In this document: positions 19,791 through 29,124 of the stretch, piece by piece | Layout of the letters: each line of letters opens with the position of its first letter | Numbering within the stretch: position 1 is the first letter of the stretch | Assembly (NCBI GenBank): GCA_027665725.1 | Contig: JAQDDS010000003.1 | Coordinates: forward strand, 1-64,000 | Source: Streptococcaceae bacterium AF77-01CM03A | GTDB taxonomy: Bacteria > Bacillota > Bacilli > Lactobacillales > Streptococcaceae | DNA: 64,000 nucleotides | Reading direction: 5' to 3' | Notes under the pieces: model-generated | Databases searched by the model: none | What the model was told of the DNA's origin: nothing | Seen by the model: only the letters and a program-made list of their open reading frames with translations | Made by a program: the position numbers and the translations under genes

Positions 19791-19894
19791 ACTCTCATAA
19801 GGGATATACTGTTATTGTAAATAAGTTAAGCAGAACGCAATGCTAGAAACATTTCTATTTAAACGGGATGTAGATTAGCAGGCGGGAGGAAAAT

Positions 19895-20116
19895 ATGGTA
19901 AAAACAATTGACTATTATATGGATGAAAAGTTTGTCAAGAAAGACTATCTGATTATCAAAAATAGTCTCGATAGCAGACGCCTATGTAAAGTAACACTTG
20001 ATGAGAAGTTGCTAAAATTAGTTCTCTTACTTCCAAATGAAATGAGAGAAATCAAAATGGACTCCAACTTAAAGCCTAGAATTAGAGTTGTTGACATAAC
20101 CGATGAGAGTGAGTAA
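19895..20116 (+). CDS. Hypothetical 73-residue protein upstream of an ABC exporter
   Basis: Start supported by GGCGGGAGG 5 nt before the ATG. The product is soluble and highly charged, with no signal peptide, no double-glycine leader and no cysteine pair, so it does not look like a bacteriocin or pheromone precursor. It begins MVKTIDYYMDEKFVKKD and ends VDITDESE. It lies 42 nt before the ABC ATPase gene, with no terminator between, so it is probably the first gene of that operon. I recognise no family. Confidence 0.65.
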   Translation: MVKTIDYYMDEKFVKKDYLIIKNSLDSRRLCKVTLDEKLLKLVLLLPNEMREIKMDSNLKPRIRVVDITDESE

Positions 20117-20158
20117 AGTTTTCTAAAATACAATTTATCATTAGAAAGAGGTAATACA

Positions 20159-20983
20159 ATGATTAAGGTAGAAAGAGTTACAAAGCGATTTGGAGATAAT
20201 ATTGCTTTAAATCAAATTAGTTTTTCAATAAACGAAGGAGAAATTTTTGGATTCCTAGGTCCATCTGGTTCAGGGAAAACAACAATGATCAATATTCTGA
20301 CAGGACAGCTACAGGCTAACAGCGGAAAGACAGAATTATTAGGGAAAGATTCTCAAAAATTACTTCCGTCAGATTTTGAAGAGTTAGGTTTAGTAGGTGA
20401 CACAAGTGGTTATTACGAAAAATTAAGTTTGTACAATAACTTGTTGCTATTTGCAAGACTATACGGAGTTTCAAAATCCCGAATTGAAGAAATTCTAAAA
20501 CAAGTTGGTCTGTATGATAGTAAAGACACTCCAGCTGAGAAGCTTTCTACAGGAATGCGTCAACGAATGCTTTTAGCTCGTGCTTTAATCAATTATCCTA
20601 AAGTTCTATTTTTAGATGAACCTACAAGTGGGTTAGATCCCACCACCTCAAAGAAGATTCACAAATTACTACAGGAGTTAAAGGAAAGAGGAACAACCAT
20701 TTTCTTAACTACTCATGATATGAATGAGGCGACTTTATTATGTGATAACCTAGCTCTTTTGAATAAAGGTGATCTTATTGAACAAGGAAGCCCAATCGAA
20801 ATTATCCAAAAATACAACACGGAAAAGAATGTTGCAGTAACCTATAGTGATTCGACTAAAAAAGTAGTGCGATTCGAAGACTTACAGCAAGAAGATTATA
20901 AAAAAATAATGACGATTCACTCATGTGAACCAACTTTAGAAGATATTTTTATTAAATTGACAGGAGAAAAATTAGATGTTTAA
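20159..20983 (+). CDS. ABC transporter ATP-binding protein (drug/peptide export type)
   Basis: A 274-residue CcmA/DrrA-type ATPase. Walker A GPSGSGKTT lies at about residues 34-42, the signature LSTGMRQRM near 127, Walker B VLFLDEPTSGLD near 148, and the switch histidine in LTTHDMNE. The C-terminal extension is common in ABC-2 export pairs. It overlaps the permease gene by 8 nt. Together they would export a hydrophobic compound or peptide; the substrate is unknown. Context (PlcR-like regulator upstream) hints at regulated export or self-protection. Confidence 0.9.
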   Translation: MIKVERVTKRFGDNIALNQISFSINEGEIFGFLGPSGSGKTTMINILTGQLQANSGKTELLGKDSQKLLPSDFEELGLVGDTSGYYEKLSLYNNLLLFARLYGVSKSRIEEILKQVGLYDSKDTPAEKLSTGMRQRMLLARALINYPKVLFLDEPTSGLDPTTSKKIHKLLQELKERGTTIFLTTHDMNEATLLCDNLALLNKGDLIEQGSPIEIIQKYNTEKNVAVTYSDSTKKVVRFEDLQQEDYKKIMTIHSCEPTLEDIFIKLTGEKLDV

Positions 20984-21725
20984 GAGAATTTTAGCCCTTA
21001 TCTGGTTGAGGACACAAGTATTATTAACAAACAAAAACACTTTGGTTCAGGTAGTATTCCCATTCTTTATGGTTCTACTCTTCCAAAATTTTATGAATAC
21101 AGATGGCACTCAAGGGAAAACACTATTGTTTAGTTCTTTAACAATGGCATTCTCATTTTCTTCTGGGTCAATGATTTCAAACTCTATTGCAGAGGAAAAA
21201 GAAAAAAGAATTTTTAAAACACTCATTTTAAGCGGAGTTCGCCGTGGAGAATATCTTGTTTCCGTGTTGTTTTATCCTGTAATCTTTGCCTTAGCTTCAG
21301 TTATTTCCTTCCCTATTATGGTTGAAGTGGATTTCGCAAAAGATTATCCTGTATACCTTGTAGTAGCTTCTCTGGTAGCATTATGTACAATCCTCTTAAA
21401 TCTAGTGATTGGAGCTATTTCAGAGACACAAACTCAGGCTCAGGTTTATGGTTTGATTCCAATGCTTGGTCTTTCATTCTTGCCGATGTTTTCTCAAGTT
21501 AGCTCAGAGGTCAAGAAATTTATGGATACAACCTTCTTAGGAGTTTATGTAGATTTCTTTAATAAACCAGATTTCAAGTTGAATTTTGACAGTTTAGGGA
21601 TCACTTTTGCTTGGGTTGTAGCATTACTTGCCCTTAGTTATTGGGGTTTAAAAAATAAAAATAGAGTACAGTTTGGGAAATTAACAATCGCTAAACTTCA
21701 TAAACTAACTTTTTTTAAAGCTTAG
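20976..21725 (+). CDS. ABC-2 type transporter permease
   Basis: A 249-residue membrane protein with six predicted helices and the ABC-2 feature EEKEKRIFKTLILSGVRRGEYL (~residues 70-91), the cytoplasmic coupling element. It overlaps the ATPase gene and ends with a charged tail. It probably works as a homodimer with the ATPase encoded upstream. Terminator at 21764-21790. Confidence 0.88.
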   Translation: MFKRILALIWLRTQVLLTNKNTLVQVVFPFFMVLLFQNFMNTDGTQGKTLLFSSLTMAFSFSSGSMISNSIAEEKEKRIFKTLILSGVRRGEYLVSVLFYPVIFALASVISFPIMVEVDFAKDYPVYLVVASLVALCTILLNLVIGAISETQTQAQVYGLIPMLGLSFLPMFSQVSSEVKKFMDTTFLGVYVDFFNKPDFKLNFDSLGITFAWVVALLALSYWGLKNKNRVQFGKLTIAKLHKLTFFKA

Positions 21726-21763
21726 TGTTAGTAAGTTTTGTAAGGAACCTAGTTTTAAAAAAT

Positions 21764-21790
21764 AAACCAGCACTAAAAATGCTGGTTTTT
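21764..21790 (+). terminator. Terminator of the ABC exporter operon
   Basis: AACCAGCA (21765-21772) and TGCTGGTT (21780-21787) form the stem with loop CTAAAAA, followed by T. Confidence 0.88.
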
Positions 21791-21838
21791 GCTGTCTTTC
21801 ATCCTTATGTTTCGTTGTAGGTGATCACCTCATATTCC

Positions 21839-21867
21839 TTGCATCCGCTTATATAAAGTATTATAAT
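21839..21867 (+). promoter_or_regulatory. Consensus-like promoter of the small membrane protein gene
   Basis: TTGCAT (21839-21844), a 17-nt spacer, and perfect TATAAT (21862-21867). Confidence 0.8.
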
Positions 21868-21893
21868 ATGATTATAGGGAAGAAGGTGTTCTT

Positions 21894-22100
21894 ATGTGGA
21901 AAAAATATTTTTCAAAATACAAATGGACTGATTTATTTTGGATTTCATTTATAATTTTGACCTGCCTCTATATAGGTAACCACGATTTGTTTCCTCTCAA
22001 TCATCAAGAAATCTCTTTTCGTGGTAGTTTATGGGGTTTGGTACTGGCCTTATATCACTTACTGTTCATTGATAAATTTTTCATCTCGAATCGAAAATAA
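21894..22100 (+). CDS. Small membrane protein of unknown function
   Basis: A 68-residue protein with two hydrophobic helices (~12-30 and ~46-62) and basic ends. GAAGAAGGTG precedes the ATG and a strong promoter lies 27 nt upstream, so it is expressed alone. No family recognised. Confidence 0.7.
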   Translation: MWKKYFSKYKWTDLFWISFIILTCLYIGNHDLFPLNHQEISFRGSLWGLVLALYHLLFIDKFFISNRK

Positions 22101-22166
22101 AGATTAGAGCTTAGAAATGTTAAATTTCTTAAATTTTCGGATAGATAGTTTAAAAATTGAAATTTA

Positions 22167-22198
22167 AAACCGCAGATCTTCTTGAAATGCGGTTTTTG
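22167..22198. terminator. Bidirectional terminator before rlmA
   Basis: AAAACCGCA (22167-22175) and TGCGGTTTTT (22189-22198) serve both the small membrane protein gene and the converging rlmA gene. Confidence 0.88.
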
Positions 22199-22208
22199 TA
22201 TATGTCAA

Positions 22209-23057
22209 TTACAGTGCTCTCCCAACCAAAATCTCAGCCTCGATGGTAATCTCTGTCAAATCGCTCCAGTCAATCTTGCTCTGGTCAACGTGAAAGAGAA
22301 GGGGTGTCATGCTGAGTAGGGATTGGAGCTGCTCTGTTGTGATGGTCTTAGTCAGTGAGGCTGTTTGGCTAGATAGGATGGTAAAATGTTCTTGGAAATG
22401 ATTTTTGATATCTTGATTAGAATAATCCTTGTTTGTTAGCTGGTCTTGTATCCTCTGACGAATTTCCTTGAGGTGATTTTCAGTTGGGATAACCTTTATC
22501 AAGATACCGTCTTTGGATAAAACGCGACGAAATTCTCCATAGTTGGCAGGTGAGAAGATATCAAGCAGGATATCCATGCTAGCATCTTTTATAGGAAGGC
22601 GAGCCAAGTCACCAACGAACCAATTGACTGCCCAGTTGGGTTCGCTCTTGGCAGCGATTTGGACCGAATCTTTGGAAATATCAAAGGCGTAAAAGGTCTT
22701 GTCAGGATGAACCTCTTGAAGTTTGCGAGAGTAAAAACCTTCACCACAACCGATATCCAAGATTGTTTTGGCATTTTTTGAATTTGAAAGTAAATCAGAG
22801 ATGGCCTCTAAGATAGCTTGGTAAAATCCAGCTTCTAGAATTTGTTGTCGGTTTTGAAAGTTTTCCTTGTCGTAGTTAGCAGATTGCTTGATTTGAGGTG
22901 CCAGATTGACATAGCCAAATTTCGCCAAGTCAAAAGAATGACGATTGCAGCACTTGAGACTAGTCTCTAGAAGAGCCAGATTTTCTTGACAGATGGGGCA
23001 GGCAAAGGCAGTTGCAGAAGCAAAACGCTGAAGTTTAGGTTTGAGGTTTGTATTCAT
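22209..23057 (-). CDS. rlmA: 23S rRNA (guanine-N1) methyltransferase RlmA
   Basis: A 282-residue methyltransferase. The N-terminal zinc site uses C20, C23, C36 or C37 and H40 (ACPICQ ... CCNRH). The SAM-binding motif ILDIGCGEGFYS begins at residue 99. Streptococcal RlmA(II) methylates G748 in 23S rRNA, the G745 position being the E. coli counterpart; loss or presence affects sensitivity to tylosin and telithromycin. The assignment to the type II enzyme is by taxon. It is transcribed alone. Confidence 0.9.
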   Translation of the reverse strand: MNTNLKPKLQRFASATAFACPICQENLALLETSLKCCNRHSFDLAKFGYVNLAPQIKQSANYDKENFQNRQQILEAGFYQAILEAISDLLSNSKNAKTILDIGCGEGFYSRKLQEVHPDKTFYAFDISKDSVQIAAKSEPNWAVNWFVGDLARLPIKDASMDILLDIFSPANYGEFRRVLSKDGILIKVIPTENHLKEIRQRIQDQLTNKDYSNQDIKNHFQEHFTILSSQTASLTKTITTEQLQSLLSMTPLLFHVDQSKIDWSDLTEITIEAEILVGRAL

Positions 23058-23134
23058 AGTTTAAGTGTATCAAAAGAGGCAAATGAAAGCAACTTTAGGA
23101 ATAAGTAGATGGGAGATTCAGTAGAAATAAAACT

Positions 23135-23242
23135 AATACTCTTCGAAAATCAAATTCAAACCACGTCAACGTCGCCTTGCCGTACTCAAGTACAGCCTGC
23201 GGCTAGTTTCCTAGTTTGCTCTTTGATTTTCATTGAGTATAA
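23135..23242. repeat. BOX element (boxA-boxC, no boxB)
   Basis: A ~107-nt element runs from AATACTCTTCGAAAATC to GATTTTCATTGAGTATAA, whose ends are partly complementary. It contains the reverse complement of the boxA core (CCACGTCAACGTCGCCTTGC) and a boxC-like half (GGCTAGTTTCCTAGTTTGC). BOX elements are mobile, probably transposase-dependent repeats of Mitis-group streptococci. It lies between rlmA and the DUF6110-like gene. Confidence 0.85.
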
Positions 23243-23314
23243 TTCTCCAATTTATGAAATGACATTGCTTTTATATCTAAATTGCTATATAATAATGATA
23301 AGGAGGAAATAAGT

Positions 23315-23593
23315 ATGTTAAAAGAAGTACTAACCGTCGCAAAAGTTGCGAAAAAATCATCACTCTTTTTGGGTGGTGTCGCATTTGGTACCCTTGGCTT
23401 GAAAATCTTAGCAAGTAAGGAAGCTAAAAAAGGTTATTCTAAAGCTTTGGCTAAGGCTTACAAGTTGAAAGACGGGCTAGATGCATCTGTTTCTGTTGTG
23501 AAACAACATGGAGACGATGTCTTGCAAGATGCCAAATATTTGTACGAGCAAGAGAAAAAAGAAGAGCAATTAGATAGCCTTATAGGGGAATAA
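23315..23593 (+). CDS. DUF6110-like small protein paired with the P-type ATPase
   Basis: A 92-residue protein with a short hydrophobic glycine-rich segment (SSLFLGGVAFGTLGLKILAS, ~13-32) and a lysine-rich helical tail. It starts at the ATG at 23315 behind AAGGAGG. It is separated by one base from the P-type ATPase gene and is thus coupled to it. Comparable small proteins accompany this type of ATPase in other Firmicutes and may be membrane-anchored partners. The family name is from memory. Confidence 0.7.
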   Translation: MLKEVLTVAKVAKKSSLFLGGVAFGTLGLKILASKEAKKGYSKALAKAYKLKDGLDASVSVVKQHGDDVLQDAKYLYEQEKKEEQLDSLIGE

Positions 23594-23594
23594 T

Positions 23595-25658
23595 ATGTCT
23601 TTTAAAGTGCTACATAGAGGATACCAACATATCCGACTATCATCTTCTTTTTCACTCACCTTGGATATTCAAGACTATCTTCGTTCCTTGGCGAGAGATG
23701 AAAAGGGGATTGAGTCCATCCAGTTTTACATGGATCAACAGCACTTTACTCTACGTATAAAAGAAGGCTTCTCTGTATTAGACAATGCAGAAGCCTTTTT
23801 AAAAAGAATTGATAAAGGGAAAGTTTCTGAGTTGATGACTCTTCCCATTCGTAGAGAAGAGAGTGCTTATTCTATTGTTTCAGGTGCAGCGATTAAGCGT
23901 ATACTTTTTCGTAGTTTTGTGCCGTATCCTATTCGCTATATATGGACTTGTTATCAGGCTTTTGGCTATATTAGAGAAGCCTATCAAACACTAGCGCGTA
24001 AGGAACTAACGATGGAGGTCTTGGACTGTTCGGCGATTTTCTTGTCCTTGTTTATGAACCAATCCAAGACAGCTAGCAATATCATGTTTATGCTTGATTT
24101 GGGGAATCATTTAGATCAGTGGTCCTTGAAAAAAACGGCAACAGATTTAGAACAAAGCCTTCTTGCAAAAGAGAGCGATGTATTCCTAGTACAGGGCGAT
24201 ACGGTTGTTAGTATCAAGAGTTCCGATGTTCAAATAGGAGATGTCTTGGTCCTATCTCAAGGAAATGAAATTCTGTTTGATGGACAAGTAGTTTCAGGTT
24301 TAGGTATGGTCAACGAAAGTTCCTTGACAGGAGAGAGTTTTCCAGTTGAAAAAAGAGAGTCTGATTTGGTTTGTGCAAATACAGTATTAGAAACTGGAGA
24401 ATTACGCATTCGTGTAACCGATAATCAGATGAACAGCCGGATTTTACAACTGATTGAGTTGATGAAGAAATCTGAAGAAAACAAGAAAACGAAACAACGC
24501 TATTTCATCAAGATGGCGGATAAGGTCGTCAAATATAATTTCTTGGGGGCTGGTCTGACTTACCTATTAACAGGTTCTTTTTCTAAGGCTATTTCTTTCC
24601 TATTGGTCGATTTCTCCTGCGCTTTGAAAATCTCTACTCCTGTAGCTTATTTGACAGCTATCAAGGAAGGGTTGAATCGTGAAATGGTGATTAAGGATGG
24701 GGATGTTCTGGAGAAATATCTGGAAGTTGATACTTTCTTGTTTGATAAGACGGGAACAATCACAACTAGTTATCCTATAGTTGAAAAGGTGTTACCTTTT
24801 GGGGACTATAGTGAGGAAGATATTCTCAGAATCAGTGCCTGTCTTGAGGAACACATTTATCATCCTATTGCTAATGCTATCGTCAAGCAAGCTGAGATAG
24901 AGGGAATTGAACATGAGGAAATGCATGGGAAACTCCAATATATCGCAAGCAAGGGGATCAAATCTCATATAGATGGGCAACCAGTTCTTATTGGGAATTA
25001 TGTTTTGATGCAGGATGAGCAAATTCATATCAGTTCAGAACAAAATGCTTTAATTGAAGAGTACAAGAGTCACTATAATCTCTTATTCTTGGCTTATCAG
25101 AATGAATTGATTGGAATGTTCTGTATTCATACTCCTTTGAGAAAAGAAGCAAAAGCAGCCTTGGAGAAACTTAAGGCACAAGGGAAAAAATTGATTCTGG
25201 CAACAGGGGACACCTTGGTTAGAACAGAGGAATTAGTCAAAGATTTGCCCTTTGATCAGGTCTATACAGACTTGAAACCTGATGGAAAATTTGAGTTAGT
25301 AGAGGAACTGCAGAAAGCAGGTCACACTATTTTGATGGTTGGGGATGGGTTGAATGACTCAGCGGCTCTAACCCTATCAGATATCGGTGTGGTGATGAAT
25401 GAGAGTGCAGACATTTCTAAGCAGATGAGCGATATCTTATTGTTAGATAATCGCTTGGATTTCTTCCAAGAGTTGGATTGGCTATCATCATCTTTGCAAA
25501 CACTCATCAAGAAGAATATTCAAGATACCGTTGTCGTAAATAGTAGTTTGATTGGCTTTGGCTTGTTTAATTGGCTCAGTCCTTCAAACCTCTCTATCCT
25601 ACATAATCTAACAACCTTGCGCATAGTCCTACGTAGTCTGTCTATTAAGCCTAGATAG
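23595..25658 (+). CDS. P1B-like heavy-metal-translocating P-type ATPase
   Basis: A 687-residue P-type ATPase: TGES in the actuator domain (~residue 245), phosphorylation motif FLFDKTGTIT (Asp ~384), HP motif YHPIANAIV (~425) and hinge GDGLNDSAAL (~580). The N-terminal ~90 residues are compatible with a degenerate metal-binding fold but lack CxxC. In the membrane ion site the canonical CPC or SPC motif is replaced by DFSCALKISTP, with no proline and one cysteine. I therefore cannot predict the metal. It is co-transcribed with the small protein upstream; terminator at 25678-25712. Confidence 0.88.
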   Translation: MSFKVLHRGYQHIRLSSSFSLTLDIQDYLRSLARDEKGIESIQFYMDQQHFTLRIKEGFSVLDNAEAFLKRIDKGKVSELMTLPIRREESAYSIVSGAAIKRILFRSFVPYPIRYIWTCYQAFGYIREAYQTLARKELTMEVLDCSAIFLSLFMNQSKTASNIMFMLDLGNHLDQWSLKKTATDLEQSLLAKESDVFLVQGDTVVSIKSSDVQIGDVLVLSQGNEILFDGQVVSGLGMVNESSLTGESFPVEKRESDLVCANTVLETGELRIRVTDNQMNSRILQLIELMKKSEENKKTKQRYFIKMADKVVKYNFLGAGLTYLLTGSFSKAISFLLVDFSCALKISTPVAYLTAIKEGLNREMVIKDGDVLEKYLEVDTFLFDKTGTITTSYPIVEKVLPFGDYSEEDILRISACLEEHIYHPIANAIVKQAEIEGIEHEEMHGKLQYIASKGIKSHIDGQPVLIGNYVLMQDEQIHISSEQNALIEEYKSHYNLLFLAYQNELIGMFCIHTPLRKEAKAALEKLKAQGKKLILATGDTLVRTEELVKDLPFDQVYTDLKPDGKFELVEELQKAGHTILMVGDGLNDSAALTLSDIGVVMNESADISKQMSDILLLDNRLDFFQELDWLSSSLQTLIKKNIQDTVVVNSSLIGFGLFNWLSPSNLSILHNLTTLRIVLRSLSIKPR

Positions 25659-25677
25659 ATGTGCTTATCAACAACAA

Positions 25678-25712
25678 AAAGGAGTTACCTTTCTCGAGGT
25701 TAACTCCTTTAT
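25678..25712. terminator. Bidirectional terminator between the P-type ATPase gene and tyrS
   Basis: AAAGGAGTTA (25678-25687) and TAACTCCTTT (25701-25710) form a perfect 10-bp stem, with A- and T-rich sides for both directions. Confidence 0.9.
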
Positions 25713-25734
25713 TTATAGATCAATGTTGAACAGT

Positions 25735-26991
25735 TTAGTAAGTCAATACAAAGTATTTTTTCTTCCCACGACGGATAACAGTCAGTTCGTTCTCTAACTT
25801 ATCTGCGTCACTCAAGACATAGTCAAGGTCTTGGATGCGGTCGCCGTTGACGTAGATAGCTCCGTTTTGGACGTCTTCACGGGCTTGGCGTTTTGAGTTA
25901 ACTACACCAGATGAGACGAGCAGTTCCACGATATTGTGGTTTTCATCTGCTTGAACTTGGTAGTTTGGCACACCACGAAGTCCTTGTTTGAGCTCTTTAA
26001 CAGAAAGGTTTTTGATGTTTCCTGCAAAGAGTTGCTCAGTGATGTTAAGAGCTTCTTTGTAGGCTTCTTCTCCATGAACAAGTGTAACGACTTCACGAGC
26101 CAAGACTTTTTGAGCCAAGCGTTCGTGTGGCGCTGCTTCAAATTGTTTGCGGATGTCTTCAATCTCATCAAGTGACAAGAAAGTAAAGATTTTCAAGAAG
26201 CGAACAGCGTCAGCGTCCATAACGTTCATCCAGAATTGGTACATTTCGTATGGAGAAGTCTTTTCAGGATTGAGCCAAACTGCATTTCCTTCTGATTTAC
26301 CAAATTTCTTACCAGTTGCGTCTGTAATCAGTGGAACAGTAATTACGTGACCAGTCTTGTCAGCCTTACGACGAAGCAACTCAGTACCAGCAGTCATATT
26401 TCCCCATTGGTCAGAACCACCGATTTGCAGGGTAACATTGTGCTCTTGGTTGAGGACGAAGAAGTCGTAACCTTGCATGATTTGGTAGGCAAACTCAGTG
26501 TAAGAAATCCCTGTTTCAATCCGTTTCTTCACAGATTCCTTGCTCATCATGTAGTTGACAGTGAAGTATTTTCCGATATCACGGAGGAAGTCAATGAAGC
26601 TGATGCTGCCAAACCAGTCGTAGTTGTTGACCATGACAGCTTTATTTTCCCCATTTTCAAAGTCAAGAAAGCGAGAAAGTTGTCCTTGGATAGACTTGAC
26701 CCAGCCATCCACTGTGTCTTTTGTTTGGAGACTACGTTCAGCATCTTTGAAGGACGGATCTCCGATGAGACCTGTAGCACCGCCAACGAGCGCATAAGGT
26801 TTGTGACCTGCTAACTGCAAACGACGACTTGTCAAGATAGCGACAAGGTGGCCTAGGTGAAGGCTGTCAGCAGTTGGATCGTAGCCAGTATAATAAGAAA
26901 CTTGACCTTCTTCTAGGGCTTTACGCAAAGCTTCTTCATCAGTCGTTTGAAAAATCAAACCACGCTCTTTTAGCTCATCAAAAATGTGCAT
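25735..26991 (-). CDS. tyrS: Tyrosyl-tRNA synthetase
   Basis: A 418-residue class I synthetase. It has the HIGH-type motif DSLHLGHLV near residue 43, the KMSKS-type motif [11 protein letters not shown] near 230, and a C-terminal S4 RNA-binding domain (~350-418). AAAGGAGAAAAGACAC precedes the ATG. Minus-strand transcription seems to start from an extended -10 element, TGGTAAAAT (27036-27028), only ~35 nt before the gene, leaving no room for a T-box leader. It is divergent from mutL. Confidence 0.97.
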   Translation of the reverse strand: MHIFDELKERGLIFQTTDEEALRKALEEGQVSYYTGYDPTADSLHLGHLVAILTSRRLQLAGHKPYALVGGATGLIGDPSFKDAERSLQTKDTVDGWVKSIQGQLSRFLDFENGENKAVMVNNYDWFGSISFIDFLRDIGKYFTVNYMMSKESVKKRIETGISYTEFAYQIMQGYDFFVLNQEHNVTLQIGGSDQWGNMTAGTELLRRKADKTGHVITVPLITDATGKKFGKSEGNAVWLNPEKTSPYEMYQFWMNVMDADAVRFLKIFTFLSLDEIEDIRKQFEAAPHERLAQKVLAREVVTLVHGEEAYKEALNITEQLFAGNIKNLSVKELKQGLRGVPNYQVQADENHNIVELLVSSGVVNSKRQAREDVQNGAIYVNGDRIQDLDYVLSDADKLENELTVIRRGKKKYFVLTY

Positions 26992-27109
26992 GTGTCTTTT
27001 CTCCTTTTTAAAATATTGTTTCTACCTATTTTACCACAAACTTGGCAAATAACCTAGTAAAATCGGGAAGAAAGTTGCTGCTTGGACTTTTTTGGAAACG
27101 AGTGAAATA

Positions 27110-27118
27110 TGGTATAAT
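27110..27118 (+). promoter_or_regulatory. Extended -10 promoter of mutL
   Basis: TGGTATAAT at 27110-27118 with an imperfect TTTGGA 16 nt upstream (27091-27096). Confidence 0.7.
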
Positions 27119-27174
27119 AGCACTAGCTTATTTTCAGAGAAATAGATAAAAATAGTTGAGAAAGGGGCTGGAAA

Positions 27175-29124
27175 ATGTCTCATATTATTGAATTACCAGA
27201 AGTATTGGCCAACCAAATTGCAGCAGGAGAAGTTATCGAGCGTCCTGCTAGCGTTGTCAAAGAATTAGTTGAAAATGCTATCGACGCTGGCTCAAGCCAG
27301 ATTATCGTTGAGATTGAAGAAGCTGGTCTTAAGAAAATCCAAATAACAGATAATGGTCACGGGATTGCCCACGATGAAGTAGAGTTGGCTCTCCGTCGTC
27401 ATGCCACTAGTAAGATAAAGAATCAGGCAGATCTCTTTCGAATTCGCACGCTGGGTTTTCGTGGTGAAGCCCTGCCTTCAATCGCTTCTGTTAGTGTACT
27501 GACTCTTTTGACAGCAGTGGATGGAGCAAGTCACGGGACCAAGTTAGTTGCTCGTGGAGGAGAAGTTGAAGAAATCATCCCTGCGACTAGTCCTGTTGGG
27601 ACCAAGGTTTGTGTGGAGGATCTCTTTTTTAACACACCAGCTCGTCTCAAATATATGAAGAGCCAACAGGCAGAGTTATCTCATATCATCGATATTGTCA
27701 ATCGTCTAGGCTTGGCCCATCCTGAGATTTCCTTTAGCCTGATTAGCGATGGCAAGGAAATGACGCGAACAGCAGGGACTGGTCAACTGCGTCAAGCCAT
27801 CGCAGGGATTTACGGTTTGGCGAGTGCCAAGAAGATGATTGAAATTGAGAACTCTGACTTAGATTTCGAAATTACAGGTTTTGTGTCTCTGCCTGAGTTA
27901 ACTCGAGCTAATCGCAACTATATCAGCCTCTTCATCAATGGCCGTTATATCAAGAACTTCTTGCTCAACCGTGCTATTTTGGATGGTTACGGAAGCAAGC
28001 TCATGGTGGGGCGTTTTCCACTAGCCGTTATTCACATTCATATCGATCCTTATCTAGCGGATGTCAATGTGCATCCAACCAAGCAAGAAGTGCGAATTTC
28101 TAAGGAAAAAGAATTGATGGCGTTAGTTTCAGAAGCTATCGCAAAGAGTCTCAAGGAACAGACCTTGATTCCAGATGCCTTGGAAAATCTTGCCAAATCT
28201 ACCGTTCGCAATCGTGAAAAAGTAGAACAAACCATCCTCCCACTTAAAGAAAATAATCTTTACTACGATCAAACGGAGCTGACAAGACCGCCTCAAGCTG
28301 AGGTAGCAGACCATCAGGTGAATCTGACTGAAGAAAGACAGGATTTGAACCTCTTCGCCAAGGAAACCTTGGATCAGCTGACCAAGCCAGCAAAACTGCA
28401 TTTTGCAGAGAGAAAGCCTATCAGCTACGACCAACTAGACCATCCAGAGTTGGATATGGCAAGTCTGGATAAGGCTTATGATAAGCTGGAGCGTGAAGAA
28501 TCTTCGAGCTTCCCAGAGTTGGAATTTTTCGGGCAGATGCATGGAACCTATCTTTTTGCCCAAGGGCGAGATGGGCTCTACATCATAGATCAACATGCAG
28601 CTCAGGAGCGGGTTAAGTACGAGGAGTACCGCGAGAGCATTGGAAATGTTGACCAGAGTCAACAACAACTCCTAGTGCCCTATATCTTTGAATTTCCTGC
28701 GGATGATGCCCTTCGTCTCAAGGAAAGAATGTCTCTTTTAGAGGAAGTAGGTGTCTATCTGGCAGAGTACGGAGAAAATCAATTTATCTTGCGCGAACAT
28801 CCCATTTGGATGGCAGAGGAGGAAATCGAGTCAGGTATCTATGAAATGTGCGACATGCTCCTTTTGACTAAGGAAGTTTCTATCAAGAAATACCGAGCAG
28901 AGCTAGCGATCATGATGTCCTGCAAGCGTTCCATCAAGGCCAACCATCGTATCGATGATCACTCAGCCAGACAGCTCCTCTATCAGCTCTCTCAATGTGA
29001 CAATCCATATAACTGTCCGCACGGACGCCCTGTTTTGGTCCACTTTACCAAGTCAGATATGGAAAAGATGTTCCGTCGCATTCAGGAAAATCATACTAGC
29101 CTCCGAGAGCTAGGAAAATACTAA
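27175..29124 (+). CDS. mutL: DNA mismatch repair protein MutL (HexB)
   Basis: A 649-residue MutL. The N-terminal GHKL ATPase has [14 protein letters not shown] and [14 protein letters not shown] variable linker (~340-450) precedes the C-terminal dimerisation domain, which keeps the endonuclease motif [12 protein letters not shown] (DQHAx2Ex4E, near residue 471), as expected in bacteria without MutH. The stop codon abuts a BOX element, which separates mutL from ruvA. In pneumococcus the homolog is HexB, acting with HexA on recombination and replication mismatches. Confidence 0.97.
   Translation: MSHIIELPEVLANQIAAGEVIERPASVVKELVENAIDAGSSQIIVEIEEAGLKKIQITDNGHGIAHDEVELALRRHATSKIKNQADLFRIRTLGFRGEALPSIASVSVLTLLTAVDGASHGTKLVARGGEVEEIIPATSPVGTKVCVEDLFFNTPARLKYMKSQQAELSHIIDIVNRLGLAHPEISFSLISDGKEMTRTAGTGQLRQAIAGIYGLASAKKMIEIENSDLDFEITGFVSLPELTRANRNYISLFINGRYIKNFLLNRAILDGYGSKLMVGRFPLAVIHIHIDPYLADVNVHPTKQEVRISKEKELMALVSEAIAKSLKEQTLIPDALENLAKSTVRNREKVEQTILPLKENNLYYDQTELTRPPQAEVADHQVNLTEERQDLNLFAKETLDQLTKPAKLHFAERKPISYDQLDHPELDMASLDKAYDKLEREESSSFPELEFFGQMHGTYLFAQGRDGLYIIDQHAAQERVKYEEYRESIGNVDQSQQQLLVPYIFEFPADDALRLKERMSLLEEVGVYLAEYGENQFILREHPIWMAEEEIESGIYEMCDMLLLTKEVSIKKYRAELAIMMSCKRSIKANHRIDDHSARQLLYQLSQCDNPYNCPHGRPVLVHFTKSDMEKMFRRIQENHTSLRELGKY

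Noticed and set aside
19840..19878. 12-codon ORF as signalling peptide for the PlcR-like regulator
   Set aside because: No ribosome site, no secretion signal and no hydrophobic segment; length alone is not evidence.
24610..24660. Loss of the CPC motif in the P-type ATPase as a sequencing error or decay
   Set aside because: The reading frame is intact over 687 codons, all catalytic motifs are present, and the surrounding helix is well formed, so a divergent subfamily is more likely.
26347..26814. 155-codon open frame on the plus strand inside tyrS
   Set aside because: It is the complement of a strongly conserved synthetase gene, has no ribosome site and no recognisable protein features.
26992..27110. 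T-box leader for tyrS
   Set aside because: The region between promoter and gene is only about 35 nt, with no specifier loop or T-box sequence.
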